From Vitrella brassicaformis (lineage: Eukaryota > Sar > Vitrellaceae), in assembly GCA_001179505.1 (NCBI GenBank), contig CDMY01000718.1, positions 62,001 to 126,000 on the forward strand: 64,000 nucleotides of DNA. The letters are read 5' to 3'. Numbering within the stretch: the first letter of the stretch is position 1; every line of letters begins with the position of its first letter. Below the pieces are notes generated by a model. The model worked only from the letters and a program-made list of their open reading frames with translations, did not search any database and was not told the DNA's origin. The translations under genes and the position numbers were made by a program. This document shows positions 25,324 to 36,899 of the stretch, one piece after another.

Positions 25324-26015
25324 GATCTCTCTCTGTGCGATGAATGGCTAAGTCGTCTGGACCATCTCGACTCGACAGCTGCCGCCCACCTGCAGCACAC
25401 ACGCCATCCGTCAAGCCATGAATCGCGCGTGTGTGCGTGTCCATGAAGGGTCATCCATCCATCCATCGCCATGGCTTACCGGCGAGAGGCTCTCTGGTGA
25501 GGCTGCTGATCGAAATGCGCTAACCACAGCACTCACGCTGCTCACGTGAGCCCAACCAAGGTGTAGAAGGGCGCTACTTCCTCCCTCTCAACGCGAGCTG
25601 TAGCGATAGCTGGCGATCCATCACAGGACTGCCGCAGCTGGATGGATGGATACGGTGCCGCCCAGCTCATGTGTGCTTGTTGTGCCGCTGTGTCTGCTGT
25701 GTTGCTGCAGATCTCTTCATTCATCTCACCACAAGCCAAGATCTCGGTGGACATGGCTCTGGTGCTGACAAGGCAAGTGCCCGACGATCCACTGACGCTC
25801 GGGAGGAGAGAGGGGAGGGAGGGAAAGGGGCGGAGCGGAAATTCCATTACCCGTTCTGTCGTGTGTTTCAGGTGCGGGAGCCTCGTTTGGTCTCGTCTCC
25901 ACGACAAAACGTCAGCCAGGAAAGTCCGACGACACACACACGACACGACAGGAGCGAAAGCAGCCAAGTGCAGGAAGGTTTTCGTTGTTTCGCCGAGCGT
26001 TTCCTCACAAGGGAG
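25324..26015. other. Divergent intergenic stretch
   Basis: Lies between the starts of paralogue A (-) and the CCA-HAD gene (+). Sequence near 25480-25550 (a gcttaccggcgag site and ctaaccacagcactcacg) recurs upstream of paralogue B near 39535-39597, showing that the duplication includes 5' flank. An open frame continues upstream of 26016, so an earlier CCA-HAD start or 5' exon is possible. Confidence 0.5.
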
Positions 26016-29000
26016 ATGGCGCTTGAAGAGAGCACAATTGCGTCAGACACGGAGGTGCCGTCGAAGTCCCGCCTATGTCAAGATCTGCGGCTCACGGAGG
26101 CGGAGGAGTCGCTGTTCGAGCTGCTGCTGAATGTGGTCAGGGACAAGGATCTTGACACCACGCTGCGTGTGGCGGGCGGCTGGGTACGGGACAAGCTGCT
26201 GCACTTGGGGGACACCGCCTCGCACGACATCGACATTTCTGTGGAGGGAATGCTGGGGCGCCAGTTCGCCGAGCACCTCAATGAGTGAGTGAGCGAGGGA
26301 GTAGTGGACGCACTCCTGGAAGGGCCGCCGTCAGTGTGTGTGTGTGTGTGTGTGTGTACACATGCAGCTGGTTGAAGACCCGTGGGCTCCCGCCCCGCAA
26401 GATAGGCGTGATGGCGGGGAACCCCGAGTCGAATAAGCCTGAGAGGGCGACGCTCAGGCTGAAGGGTGTTCAGGTGGATTTCGTCAACCTGAGGACCGAC
26501 TTCGGCACGGAGGACTCGGGGATGCCCTCGGTTTGCCAGACAGGCAAACCTGGAGGAGCTTCTGTCGCCTGTGTGGTCGACGCCTATCCTCGAGACCTGA
26601 CGATCAATGCCCTCTTCTACAACCTGCACGACAAGAAAGTGGAAGACTTCACCGGTCGGTCTGTGAAAAGAGTGACGGACAGAGAGACAGGCCGCTGACT
26701 GATCCACGCTGCGCTGTGCTGCGTTGTACTGCAGGTCGTGGTATCGAGGATCTGAGAGATGGTGTCCTGCGAACACCACTGGACCCCGCCAAAGCGCTGC
26801 TCGAAAACCCCCTGTGCGTGCTCAGGACCATCAGGTGAACGCACAGACATCTGATGGCTGCCGCATCTGAGTCACCCGGCACATGTCATATGTGCTTTGA
26901 TCGGGCTTTGCAGATTTGCGTCTCGTTTCGGTTTTCGCATCTCGCGTGAGCTCGAGACAGCCTGCCGCGATGCGGGGGTACACCAAGCGCTCGCAGACAA
27001 GGTAAGGTGGTGACGAACTGCACACACAGGCATATCACATCACACATGACTGATGGCGGGCACACGCTGTCTGTCTGCAGGTCTCCCGGGAGCGCATAGG
27101 TGCCGAGCTGGACAAGATGATGAGCTGCAGCGACCCTGTTCAGTGTCCCTGGCAGCTGCTCACCTCCTTCGGGCTGGCCCCCGTCCACTTCTTGCAGCCA
27201 GACAGGATACAGTGGAGCCCCGAGCTGCTCGACCGCTACGTGAGGTCCTCAAAGTCGCCCAACCAGATGTGTGTTGACGGGGTCCTCAGCGATGGCCTGA
27301 TGACCGTCAAGAATCTGCACAGTGTGATGAAACAGTATGTCATCAACGACGCACACTCGACGTACTTCCGGGCACAGAAAGGGGGATTGTGTTGTGTGTG
27401 TGTGTGGGTTTGTAGGTTTGTTGAGCAGTGGGAGCCTGATGAGAAGAAATTGATGAGCTACGCGGCATTCCACGCGCCCCTCGCCGGTCCGAACACACAC
27501 AGAGACTCATTGACTCACGTGAAGGCACACACATCTGGAACGAACGCACTGCTTCATCTGGACCAGGTCTCTCTCTCTGTGTGTGTGTCTGATTACTTAC
27601 CGTTTGTGTGCGTGTGCAGGTCTGCATTATAAGGTTGACAAAGGCAGACCCGCGCCCCTTATCAGCCACCTTCTGGGCAGCCGTCTCAAGCTGCCAAGAC
27701 AGGTCGCACAACGGTGAGAGGCTGAGCAGACCACGACAGACCGAGCAACACACAGCACCTCCAGAGTACCCTCCAACTGCTTCCTTTCTTGTTGTGTATT
27801 CAGCGTGGCTCTCATCTTGTCGACAGCTCTCGAGTTCCAGCGACTCGTCGGGGAGCGGGCCGAGGGAGCCTGCCCGCCGCCTCCAAAGACCGACGCAGCC
27901 GCCCGATCTTCTGCTGCATCTCAGCGGTCGCAGTACGGCCGAGTGGATCTGGGCCTCATAGTCAGAAGAGCGGGGCAGCTGTGGAAGGTACGCACATACA
28001 CACACACACAGAGCAAGCAAGCAGCACTCGCGCTACCGACCTCTTGTGTGTATTGTGTGTCCCCAGGCATCCCTGGCGGTGGCAATGGCCGGGGCCATCG
28101 GCAAAACGCCCCTCGAGTCAGCCCAGCACCTGATGTCCGGCTACAGGGCCGTTGAGGAGGCCGTCGATGACTTCGGCCTCATCGGTGTGTGGCTGCGAGA
28201 TCCGCCTCTGGGCGGGAAGGCGGTCAAGGATGTTCTGCCTTGTCTGCCGACGGGGCCCGAGCTCAACGAGATAATGAAGGAGGTAATGGACTCGCAGGTG
28301 GTGTGGATGCTGGCGCACCCTGACGGCACGGCCGATGAGTGCAGCGAGTTCATCAAAAGCGAATTCGGTCGGTTCTGTGGCGTATCACGCGCCGAGAGCC
28401 TCACGTCCTTGAGATACTACCGCTACGTCAGAGATGAGAGCCCCGATGATTCCTCACTCTATGGCGAGATCAGCCAAAGCGGAGAGTTCAGCAGCGAAGA
28501 GATGTTCGGCCCTGTGGTGGTGTCGTTTGATATCGACGGCACCCTGGCGAAGATCGAGAAGCGACTGGCGCTCAGACGGGTGCGTCTCTGGACACACACG
28601 ACAGGACAGAGGGAACACGGGACGTCCTGTTGTGCTGCCTGTGTTGTGTTGTCACTGTCACTGTGTGTGCGGTCAGGTCCACCGAAGCCAGAAGGATTGG
28701 GACGTGATACTTAGTGGCGACAACTACTACCTCGATGAGGTCAGTCAGTGACTCGTGGGCACACGAGACGCTCCATTCGCATGATACACATGCCTGCCTG
28801 CCTTCTGTGCTGTCTGTCATCTTTCGCTGCGGTGCCGCGTCATCGACACGACAGCCGATTCCTGAAGCCCGTGGTACGAGCAGACTGGCTAATGATCGAT
28901 GCACCCACAGCTGAGTCTGCTGCTGCGTTCAGCTTTCCTGCAACAGCTCGTCCAGCTGACCAGACACCATCCCACTGCCCCCTCCCCACCGGCCGACGGC

Positions 29001-29658
29001 GACCCTCCCTCGTCGCCCATCACCATTGTCTATCTATCGGGCCGTCGAGCGGGCACAGAGGTGCAGACCTCACAATGGCTGGCGGCCCACGGCTTCCCAC
29101 ATGGCGTGATATTCCACCGCCCCAAGGGCGTCAAGGGGGGTCTGTTCAAGGAGCGTGTCTTGAGGTGCCTCCACCAGCCGCCAATGAGGCACGTCATCGC
29201 TCATGTGGGCGACCGGCCGATGGAGGATGCTCTGGCCGCTGTCAAGACAGGTCGGTGCACATACACACACACACACACGGACGGAGGCAGACAGCTGGAT
29301 GTGATATGTGGCGGCTTCTGTTGCGTGCGCGGCAGGGGTGCGGCCCGTCTTGATTGCACCGAACGAGTGGACGGGCAGGGCCCATTCGGCGTCTCAGGAG
29401 TGCAATCGGCCGGCTGGATGGGTGAAGAGATCGACGCTCGAGAGCATCGTGGTGGCGCTGCTGGACGACGAGAGCCGTGAGGGCAAGCAGCCGTCGAGGA
29501 GCTCGCGGGAGGTGGCCGAGGGGCGCTCTTTGCTGCGCGAGTCGCCTTACTGGTCGAGTGGTTCGTGTGCTGACTTCTTCGCCCTCAATATGGCAGCGGA
29601 CTTCTGGGCACATATCAACACAGAGAGAGCGGGGGTGGGTCGTGCGAGTGAGGAGTGA
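26016..29658 (+). CDS. CCA-adding tRNA nucleotidyltransferase fused to a HAD phosphatase domain
   Basis: Twelve exons (26016-26284, 26368-26654, 26735-26834, 26914-27001, 27081-27334, 27416-27486, 27620-27713, 27804-27987, 28067-28579, 28677-28739, 28911-29250, 29336-29658) join in phase to give 861 residues. Residues 1-600 are a class II CCA-adding enzyme, which builds the tRNA 3' CCA end: LRVAGGWVRDKLL (GG-x-VRD), SHDIDIS (metal-binding DxD), YPRDLTINAL (RRD-like, first Arg replaced by Pro) and LRTIRFASRFGFRIS. The same uninterrupted exon (28067-28579) carries the CCA tail (VVWMLAHPDGTADECSEFI) and then HAD motif I (VVSFDIDGTLAKI). Later come motif II (IVYLSGRRAG), a candidate motif III Lys (FHRPKGVKGGLFKE) and motif IV (IAHVGDRPMEDALAAV). 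The HAD layout recalls the phosphatase half of polynucleotide kinase. It may repair tRNA 3' phosphates before CCA addition; that is inference. Confidence 0.88.
26335..26358 (+). repeat. (GT)n microsatellite in an intron
   Basis: GT units fill most of intron 1 of the CCA-HAD gene, just before the catgcag acceptor. Confidence 0.9.
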
Positions 29659-29834
29659 CCAGGGCGGGAATCATTGTGTGTTTTTCAAGTGATGGGTTCA
29701 GTACATTGTCGATGTGTGAATAAATTGTTTGTCCAATGCACTGGGGATGTGTTCGTTGAGCGGTTACAGCTGGACACAGCTAGACACAATACAGTACACG
29801 CACAGTGAATGTCCATTGCTCAGCCAACGCTGGG

Positions 29835-32800
29835 ATGGCGGCTGCACGTCCTTCTGATCATCAGACCCTGCAGCAGCAGAGCTCGAGAGGCATGGTCGTG
29901 TTGGGGATGGACCAAGAAGGTCGACAAACGGATGACGGCGAGCACCGCACAAACGACAAACCAACTCATCCGTATTTGCTGATATCGCCACTGTGGCAAT
30001 CTACAGGTCCGTTAACCGTGCTCAATGCCTTATCCTTTGGCAGTTCCTCCTCCTTCACGACGCGAGCTTTGGTCGACATGAATTTCAAGCTCGCACACAA
30101 TCTAAGGTCCAAGGCAGGTCAAAGCAGGGCAACACGACGCACGGGGCATGGAAGTGTGACATCTGGCGCGATCTGCATTGGAATGGCGTCAGCAGGCAGC
30201 CGGACCATCGCCGATGCGCTCCGCGCGTGTGATCCCCGCGACATTCTGGACATGTCATGCCGTGAGCCCGTCACCAACTCGCCCTTCGGCCACACGGCAG
30301 TGACCAAGCTGGAGATCTTCAGGCGGATACGGCAGCTGGGCATGAGGAATGTGGCAGCTCTTGCCTGGTATGACGACTACTGCCCGGTGGAGGACCAGTT
30401 CCTGCAGCTGCTGATGGCCGAGGAGCCTCGGCTAAATGGAATCGTCGTCATGTTCCCGGCAGGTCTGAGCACATGAGTGCATTCAAGCATTGTGGTGATT
30501 GAACCTTCTCATTACGTCTTGTGGTGTCTGTCTGCAGGTGACCAGTCGGCGCTCGCGAAGCTGCGGGCATCGTCCATCCCCAATGTGTTCATCGACGTCT
30601 ACCTCTCACCCCGCAATCAGCGCGGCGCTGTCGACGCATCAGTCAGCCCCCAGACCCACATCCAGCAGACCCTTCAGTCGATTCTGGAGCACTTCAAGGC
30701 CATCAACAGGCAGCGGCAGCCACCTCCAATCAACCTTGATGGGAAGTATCGCTACCACATCTACGTCAATCTGGTGGACCTGTGCGATGCGCCCATTGGG
30801 ACGCCGGCCACTGATGCCACCATCGCCTACCTCAAGGGAGCTAGTGCCGTGGTGCCCAACGTGACGCACATCTGTTTTGAGGAGTTCAGGGGCAATTGGA
30901 CGCACGAGAAATACGGAGAGGTGGCGGCCCTACTCAGGTGAAGTGTCAGCCGAAGCATTGCCAGCACGGCTGATGGATTGCAAATGCCTCTTGTCTGTTT
31001 TCATTCAGGTCGCATTTCCCTCGCGGCCGCTACAAGCTGCTCGTCCATGCCCACGCTGGCGCAGCGGCCAACGACACGGGCGCGTCCACTCTGGAAGCTG
31101 TCAAGCACGGGGCGGACGGCATCTGGTCGGCCTTTCTGCCCGACGCAGCCCAGATTGGCCACAACTCCTCCATTCGTTTCCTCAGCGACCTCTGGCACCA
31201 CGACCATCCCACTGTGGATCACTACTACTCATTCGACAAAGTGAGCAGACACACACGGGGAAAGATCGCTGAAGAATTTGGTGTGTCTTCGGTGCTTCAG
31301 ATGATCCCATTGGCGCGCGAGCTGCATGAGCTGAGCTTCCCGGGCGTCGCCATCGATCCGCTGTGCCCCATCTATGGCGTTCACGCCTCTGCCTGGGTCA
31401 ATCAGGCCTTCAGACACCAAGACAACTCGCCACACGCATTCCCGGCTCAACTGGTGAGCTACTTGCACGTTGATAAAATAGCAACCAACCCGATTGTGCC
31501 TGTCTGGTATGAATTCTCGTGTCAGTTTGGCGGTTGTAATCGTTCGCGCATCGCTCCAATGATCTCCGACGACGCCACGATTGCCGGGCGAGTGGGCGAG
31601 GTGGTCGGCAGGTCCTTTACCCGGCTGCCGCTCGAGAGGCAGCACGAGGTCGCTCGACGGATGCGTCGATGTATGCACGCCGTGCTGGCCGATGGGCGAC
31701 GATATGACTTTGATAATCCCGCTATCGTCAAGTGGATCTACCGACACGTATGTGACGACTGACAGGCCATGAAAGCGAGTTTTCACCTGCTGTGGTTTCC
31801 TTCAGGTCTGTTCGCTGCGTGCTGATGAGGAAGTCACAGCCCCGTCGGCGCAGACAGCGCCTTTGCCGGCGATCCTCGACTCGCAGCCACTGCCTGGGAC
31901 TCAAAGGTGACGATGAAGGCAGCGAATTGCACTCATTGGAGTGACAATATTGTACGTTTCCTTTGTCAGGGTCGTTGGTGTGCCGATGGCGTTGGAGGGT
32001 GACACCGCCATGGCTGACGAACAGAATATGGAGATCGATCCTTACTCAGACAGGTAAGCAACCACAGTCCTCGTCACTGCACGTCATCACGTCACGGTCA
32101 TGCTCCTTCTGTCCAGGTCATCTGACGCATCAGAGGGAGGCGGCGATGCATCCGCGATACATCCGGCCCCGCCGTCGACGGCTCTCCAGAGCCCCGACCA
32201 AGACTGGCGCAGCAGGCACAGCGGCCGGGCCAACACTGCGCCGTCTGAGCCGTACAAGACGCCTCCAAATACGATGCAGCCGTACGTCGCACCGCCGCAG
32301 CGGGGACGGCTGCAGAATCTCCCGATGGAGGGGGGCGTACCCCCTGCCCCCACACGTACGCCCACACCGACGCCCAAGCGCAAGACCAACCTCCACACCG
32401 TGACAGAGAAAGCCGAGGGTGAGGCGGGTCCACCACCACCCACAACAGCAGCTGTTGCTGAGCCTGCCCGGGCTCCTGGACCAGCAACAGCTCACGCACC
32501 CGCACCAGTGTCATCGTCAGCGCCACCCCACCAGCAGCAGGGGCCTCCTGACGTGATTCCTTACCAGCCGGCCGCCATGATGCCCCTCGTCACAGCCCGA
32601 CCCCAGCACGGCCAGGCCAGTGCGGCGTCGGCAAGAGCCGCACCAGAGAAGCTGCCGAGTTCCTCGGCGCACTTGCTGCGGACGGACCGAGCATCTTCAT
32701 CCTTTGTACGTCCGCCGCCACCCGACCACGGCTCACCTGCCAACGTCAAGGCTATCCTCACCCACCATGCGACGAGGTACGGACGCGTCAAGGAGCCCAA

Positions 32801-35157
32801 GGACGTCACCCGTCTGCTGAGCATGCTGCAGTCGGTCATGGGGACTCAGGGAATCTCATCGACCAAGGTCCGTGGCTTGGAGAAGATGATGACGCCCACC
32901 TATATCAGCGAGACGCCCACCTTCATCAGCGAGACGCCCACCTTCATCGACGAGACGCTGCCCGTCCTGTGCGCCGTCCTGTCCAAGAGCGAATTCAGCT
33001 TCCCCCTGCTGCCCCCATCCAGCCACCCACACAGTACAATGGAGAGAAAGATGACGGCTCGGCAGTGCTTCGCTCTCGTCGGTGCGGGCTTCCTCTGTCT
33101 GCACAAGCACTCGGATGGCAGCCTCAACTTCGATCGCCTTTTCGACAACCACACACCCTCTGGCAAGGCCAAGCTAGAGTGCCTCATCCACTACCTCAAC
33201 ACCATGGCGAGGGCGATCAGGCAGGGCAACATCACCGAGACGGAGAGAGTTGTCATCTTCCAAGCACTCGACAGTCCCGGGGCGGGGCTTCAGGATTTGG
33301 CGGGGCTGACCGCCCCTCTGATGGACGTGCACTTCATCCAGGGGACTAGTGAATCTATCTTCACCTCGAATGGCATCCGGGGTGACTTCGCCAATGCCCA
33401 CATCGGTGGCGGGACACTGGAAGACGGTTTAGGCACGCAGACCTGCACATGCACAGGCAAACATCTGCGCGCGCATCTGCATGTGTGTCTTCGCCTTGCT
33501 GTGTGTGTGTGTGTGCGGCCTGTCAGGTGCGATGGAGGAGGAGATTCTCTTCTCGACCGAGCCGGAGTGTCTCGTCGCCCGTTACCTATTCCCCAGGCCC
33601 ATGGGGCCCACTGAGGCCTTCATGATCGTCGGCTCCAAGACATTCAGCAAGACGACGCGCTACGGCCGTGGCCCGCTCCGCTTCGCCGGCCCTGCCCACG
33701 ACACCGCCACAATGAGACACATCGATGGCCATCCGGTTCTGAGCAAGTACATCGTGGCCTTCGATGCCGTCAACTTTGGCAAGCAGGGGGGCGGTCAGCA
33801 GTACGACGAGACGTGCGTGCTGCGGGAGCTCAACAAGGCATACACGGCCTTCCACTGCAACAGCCTGACGGTCGTCAGTGGCATGCCATTCGCGACGGGT
33901 GAGAAAGCCACACACACACACGCGACACTTCACCTGGGTGAGTCTGTGTCTGTGTATGTGTCCCTGCAGGCAACTGGGGGTGCGGTGTGTTTGGTGGCGA
34001 CCCACAGTGGAAGTTCCTCATCCAGTGGTGTGCTGCGAGTCTCGCTGGCCGACAGCTGCAGTACTACCCGCGAGGCGAGCAGAGCCTCATTGGCGCCGAG
34101 GACTTCATGCACAGGCTGAAGGACGCTGGATGCCGCACGGTGGGCGGGCTGGTCCAGCTGATGTGTGATGGGCGCACACGGAGGGCGGTCGGGCCTCACA
34201 TGTCGGCGTTCGATGCCGTCATGACGACTCTCATGGAGCGAAGCCGACCATCCCCACCACCACTGGTAAGCTGCTCCACACGCCTGTGCGAATCGATCAC
34301 ACTCTGTGTGTGTGTGTATGTCATAGCCTCGCACTCCATCCCCTCCACCATCCCTCCAGCAGCACTGGCATCCACCCGCACTGGCCGATTTGATGCCTCC
34401 GCCGCAGACCCAGGAAGCCCGCCAACACGACAAGGTGAGCCAAGCCGTTAAGTGGAGCTGCAAGACAGCAGATACATTGCTGCACTTGTGTGTGTGTCTG
34501 CAGGAAGTGTCTGCGGCGCCTCCAAAGGTGACGAGCGAGGCGGCGAGTGGCGACCAAAAAGAAGACGAAAGCCCGAGAGAGGTGCGTTGGCTGTGGATAT
34601 GTGCGCGTGAGCACCGACGTGGGTCTGTGTTTCGCTCTCCTGTGCCGTGGTTGGCAGGGTGGCTGTGCTCCGATGGAGGACACGACCGACACCAAGTCCA
34701 GCGTGGAGGGGGACGACGATATGGACATCGACACGGCCAAAGCGGCGGCGACGGATGAGGAAACCACACCGCTCCTCTCTGCAGCACAGAAGAGTGGCGA
34801 CAGCATGTAAGCACCCACAGAGACGCACACACCGCAGAGACCGGAGCGAACGGATCGTGGCTGTGTCTGTGTGCCTATGGTGGTGGTGCCAGGATCGATC
34901 ACATCTTCAAGTACGTGCCGACGGCGCACACTCGTCCCTCCAAGGTGGAGCTTAAGGGCTCGTTCGACGGCTGGCATGGCGAGTATCCGATGCACTGGTC
35001 TGCGGGGGAGCACAACTGCTTCGTGCTGCCCTTCCCGCTGCCGCCCGGCAGGTACACGTACAAGTTCATCGTCGACGGCAGATGGGTGTTTTCCAGCAAG
35101 CAGCCAACAGACCAAGATCGAGATGGCAATGCAAACAATGTCGTGGTCATCGGATAG
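29835..35157 (+). CDS. DRE-TIM aldolase-like domain fused to PARG and a CBM48 module
   Basis: Fifteen exons keep frame throughout (among them 29835-30462, 30538-30937, 31009-31240, 31301-31453, 31526-31747, 31806-31906, 31970-32053, 32117-33426, 33527-33898, 33970-34265 and 34893-35157) and give 1465 residues. Part 1 resembles the HMG-CoA lyase/isopropylmalate synthase barrel: ILDMSCREP in place of the usual DxxLRDG, and LLVHAHAGAAANDTGASTLE for the HxHxDxG segment. A Pro-rich linker follows. Part 2 is poly(ADP-ribose) glycohydrolase: GGGTLEDGAMEEEILF (GGG and the catalytic Glu pair, with Met where Gln is usual), RELNKAY, ATGNWGCGVFGGDPQWK. After acidic linkers, part 3 is an AMPK-beta-type glycogen-binding domain: VELKGSFDGW, GRYTYKFIVDGRWVF. 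A two-gene model remains possible: stop at 31760-31762 if the intron after 31747 is retained, with a new ATG at 31985. Confidence 0.75.
32889..32957 (+). repeat. In-frame 24-base tandem repeat in the PARG part
   Basis: Three near-identical 24-base units encode TPTYISE, TPTFISE and TPTFIDE plus joining residues. Being in-frame multiples of three, copy number could vary without breaking the protein. Confidence 0.85.
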
Positions 35158-35996
35158 ACAGACACATCGATGCCATCGCAAGGCAAAGGATGCTAACAAC
35201 ACCACCTCCACTACCGAAGGTATTACCAGCCGCTTTTCCACGCCGGCCTGCGTCAATCAGATTTGAGTCCTTGCGTGTGTGCAGCCTCCCCTTCAATCAG
35301 GAACCAACAAACGAGCAAGCACACAGGGGAACCAGCCATATCTGCACGCTGCTCCAGCTCAGACCCCCCCAGCCTCATCCTTTGCTGCATCGCTCGTCTT
35401 TGCTCCGACTCCGGCTCCCTCGACCTCCGCTGCTCCGGCTCCCGAAGGCCGAGGGCAAGGGCTGGCAGCACGACCACCGACACACAAACGTGACGGATAC
35501 GGCATGGTGACGCCGCCTATGGTGAGATCCAAGCTGGAGACAGCTCGCACGTTGCTGCCCTTATGTTGGTACGTGTGTCAGGCAAAGTCTGCATCGGAGA
35601 GTCACGGCAGGATGGACGTCGACACGGCCAATGCGGGCGGCAACAAGTGAGCATGCACAAAGACGAGGGCACACACAGCGCTGGGAAGAAAGGGGCGTTT
35701 CTGGCTGTGTTGTCAGGGTCAACCATGTATTCGAGTACGTGCCGATGAAGCATCGTCGGCCCGCTAAGGTGGAGCTCAAGGGCTCTTTCGACGACTGGCG
35801 CAGTCGTTACGAGATGCACTGGTCGCCCGAGAAGAAATCCTACGTGCTGCCTCTCTCGCTGCCCCCTGGCAAGCACACCTACAAATTCATCGTCGATAGC
35901 ATGTGGACATGTGCATACACGAAACCGAAGGACGAAGACCGACACGGGAATATCACTAATGTCGTCACCATCCGGCCAGACGGACAGGCAGTGTGA
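35158..35996 (+). CDS. Second CBM48 (glycogen-binding-like) unit, tandem copy of the PARG gene 3' end
   Basis: A second carbohydrate-binding module (VELKGSFDDW, KHTYKFIVDSMW) is encoded at about 35721-35996 with its stop at 35994-35996. The preceding exon encodes MDVDTANAGGN, matching MDIDTAKAA before the first module, so the 3' part of the PARG gene was duplicated in tandem. The exon junction (35647 to 35720) keeps frame. A frame with Pro/Ala-rich sequence runs from 35285, after a gtgtgcag acceptor whose likely donor is near 35218; the exon before it is open or 3' UTR. It may be a separate small gene, or a further exon set of the upstream gene if an intron removes its stop at 35155-35157. 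The second copy has Ser-Met in place of the canonical Gly of VDGxW, so it is more diverged. The start is not certain. Confidence 0.5.
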
Positions 35997-36899
35997 GAGA
36001 CGTACGTGGGTTTGGCTTGCGTAGTGTGAGATCAGTCGTAGCCTCGCAGACGGATGACATTTTTACCAGCGAACGGCTGCCTATGCGCCTTCGTGCAGTG
36101 CCTCCGTTTTTTGGCACACGGAGATTTCTGTGTGTTGTGGGACTTGGCGTGCAGTGCGTGTGGTATGGTGTGCGAAGGTCAACACAGACCTTCCATCGAG
36201 CGGCTCACATTTGGCAGCCGACGTGTGTGTTTATGAGTGTTTGCGAGTTTATCCACAGTGCACTGGGGATGCATGAATGTGTTGTCGCGGATGCACTGTG
36301 TCGTGTTGGTCATTAGGGCTGTTGGAAGCTAGGGACGCCGGGTGAGCAGATGGCACACGTGAGCTGATGTGAGGGATGCATTAACGGACGCTGCATGCTT
36401 GTCGGATCGTAGCAAGACGTTTTTCATTGCAATGAAGAGAACGTGACTGGTCTGTGTGTCTGTCTGTCATCTCTGATCGTGGACCAAGGCAGGCCATGTA
36501 CACGAAAGGGGCGGCAGTAAGTGAACTCGTGCCGTCCATCTAATCAATCACATCCATCCAATTTGCTGTGCATGCAATGAGCTGCAACAAGCTGCAAGCT
36601 ATCTCTCTGCTGGCTGGCTGGGCCGCTGCCCGCGGCGGATATATGCCACATATGCACATTGAGCCCACGAGCCGAGTGTATTGGTGTATGGTGTCTTTGG
36701 GGGTGTGGTGTGTTGGAGGGGCCGCATCAGTCGACACATACTGCAACATCCATCCATCCATCCATCTCGTTGCCTCGACAGACAGCCTGACCCGGCCAAC
36801 GGCCACACACAGCCTGACCCAACGGCCACACACAGACACCAACACACACCATGAGGCCGGACGGTGGATGCATTGCTCTGCCTTTTCCCGCCTCACACT
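35997..36899. other. Convergent intergenic stretch, no gene seen
   Basis: Lies between the CBM48 unit (+) and the 3' end of paralogue B (-). It has catc units near 36548-36560 and 36750-36770 and no supported coding sequence. Confidence 0.55.
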
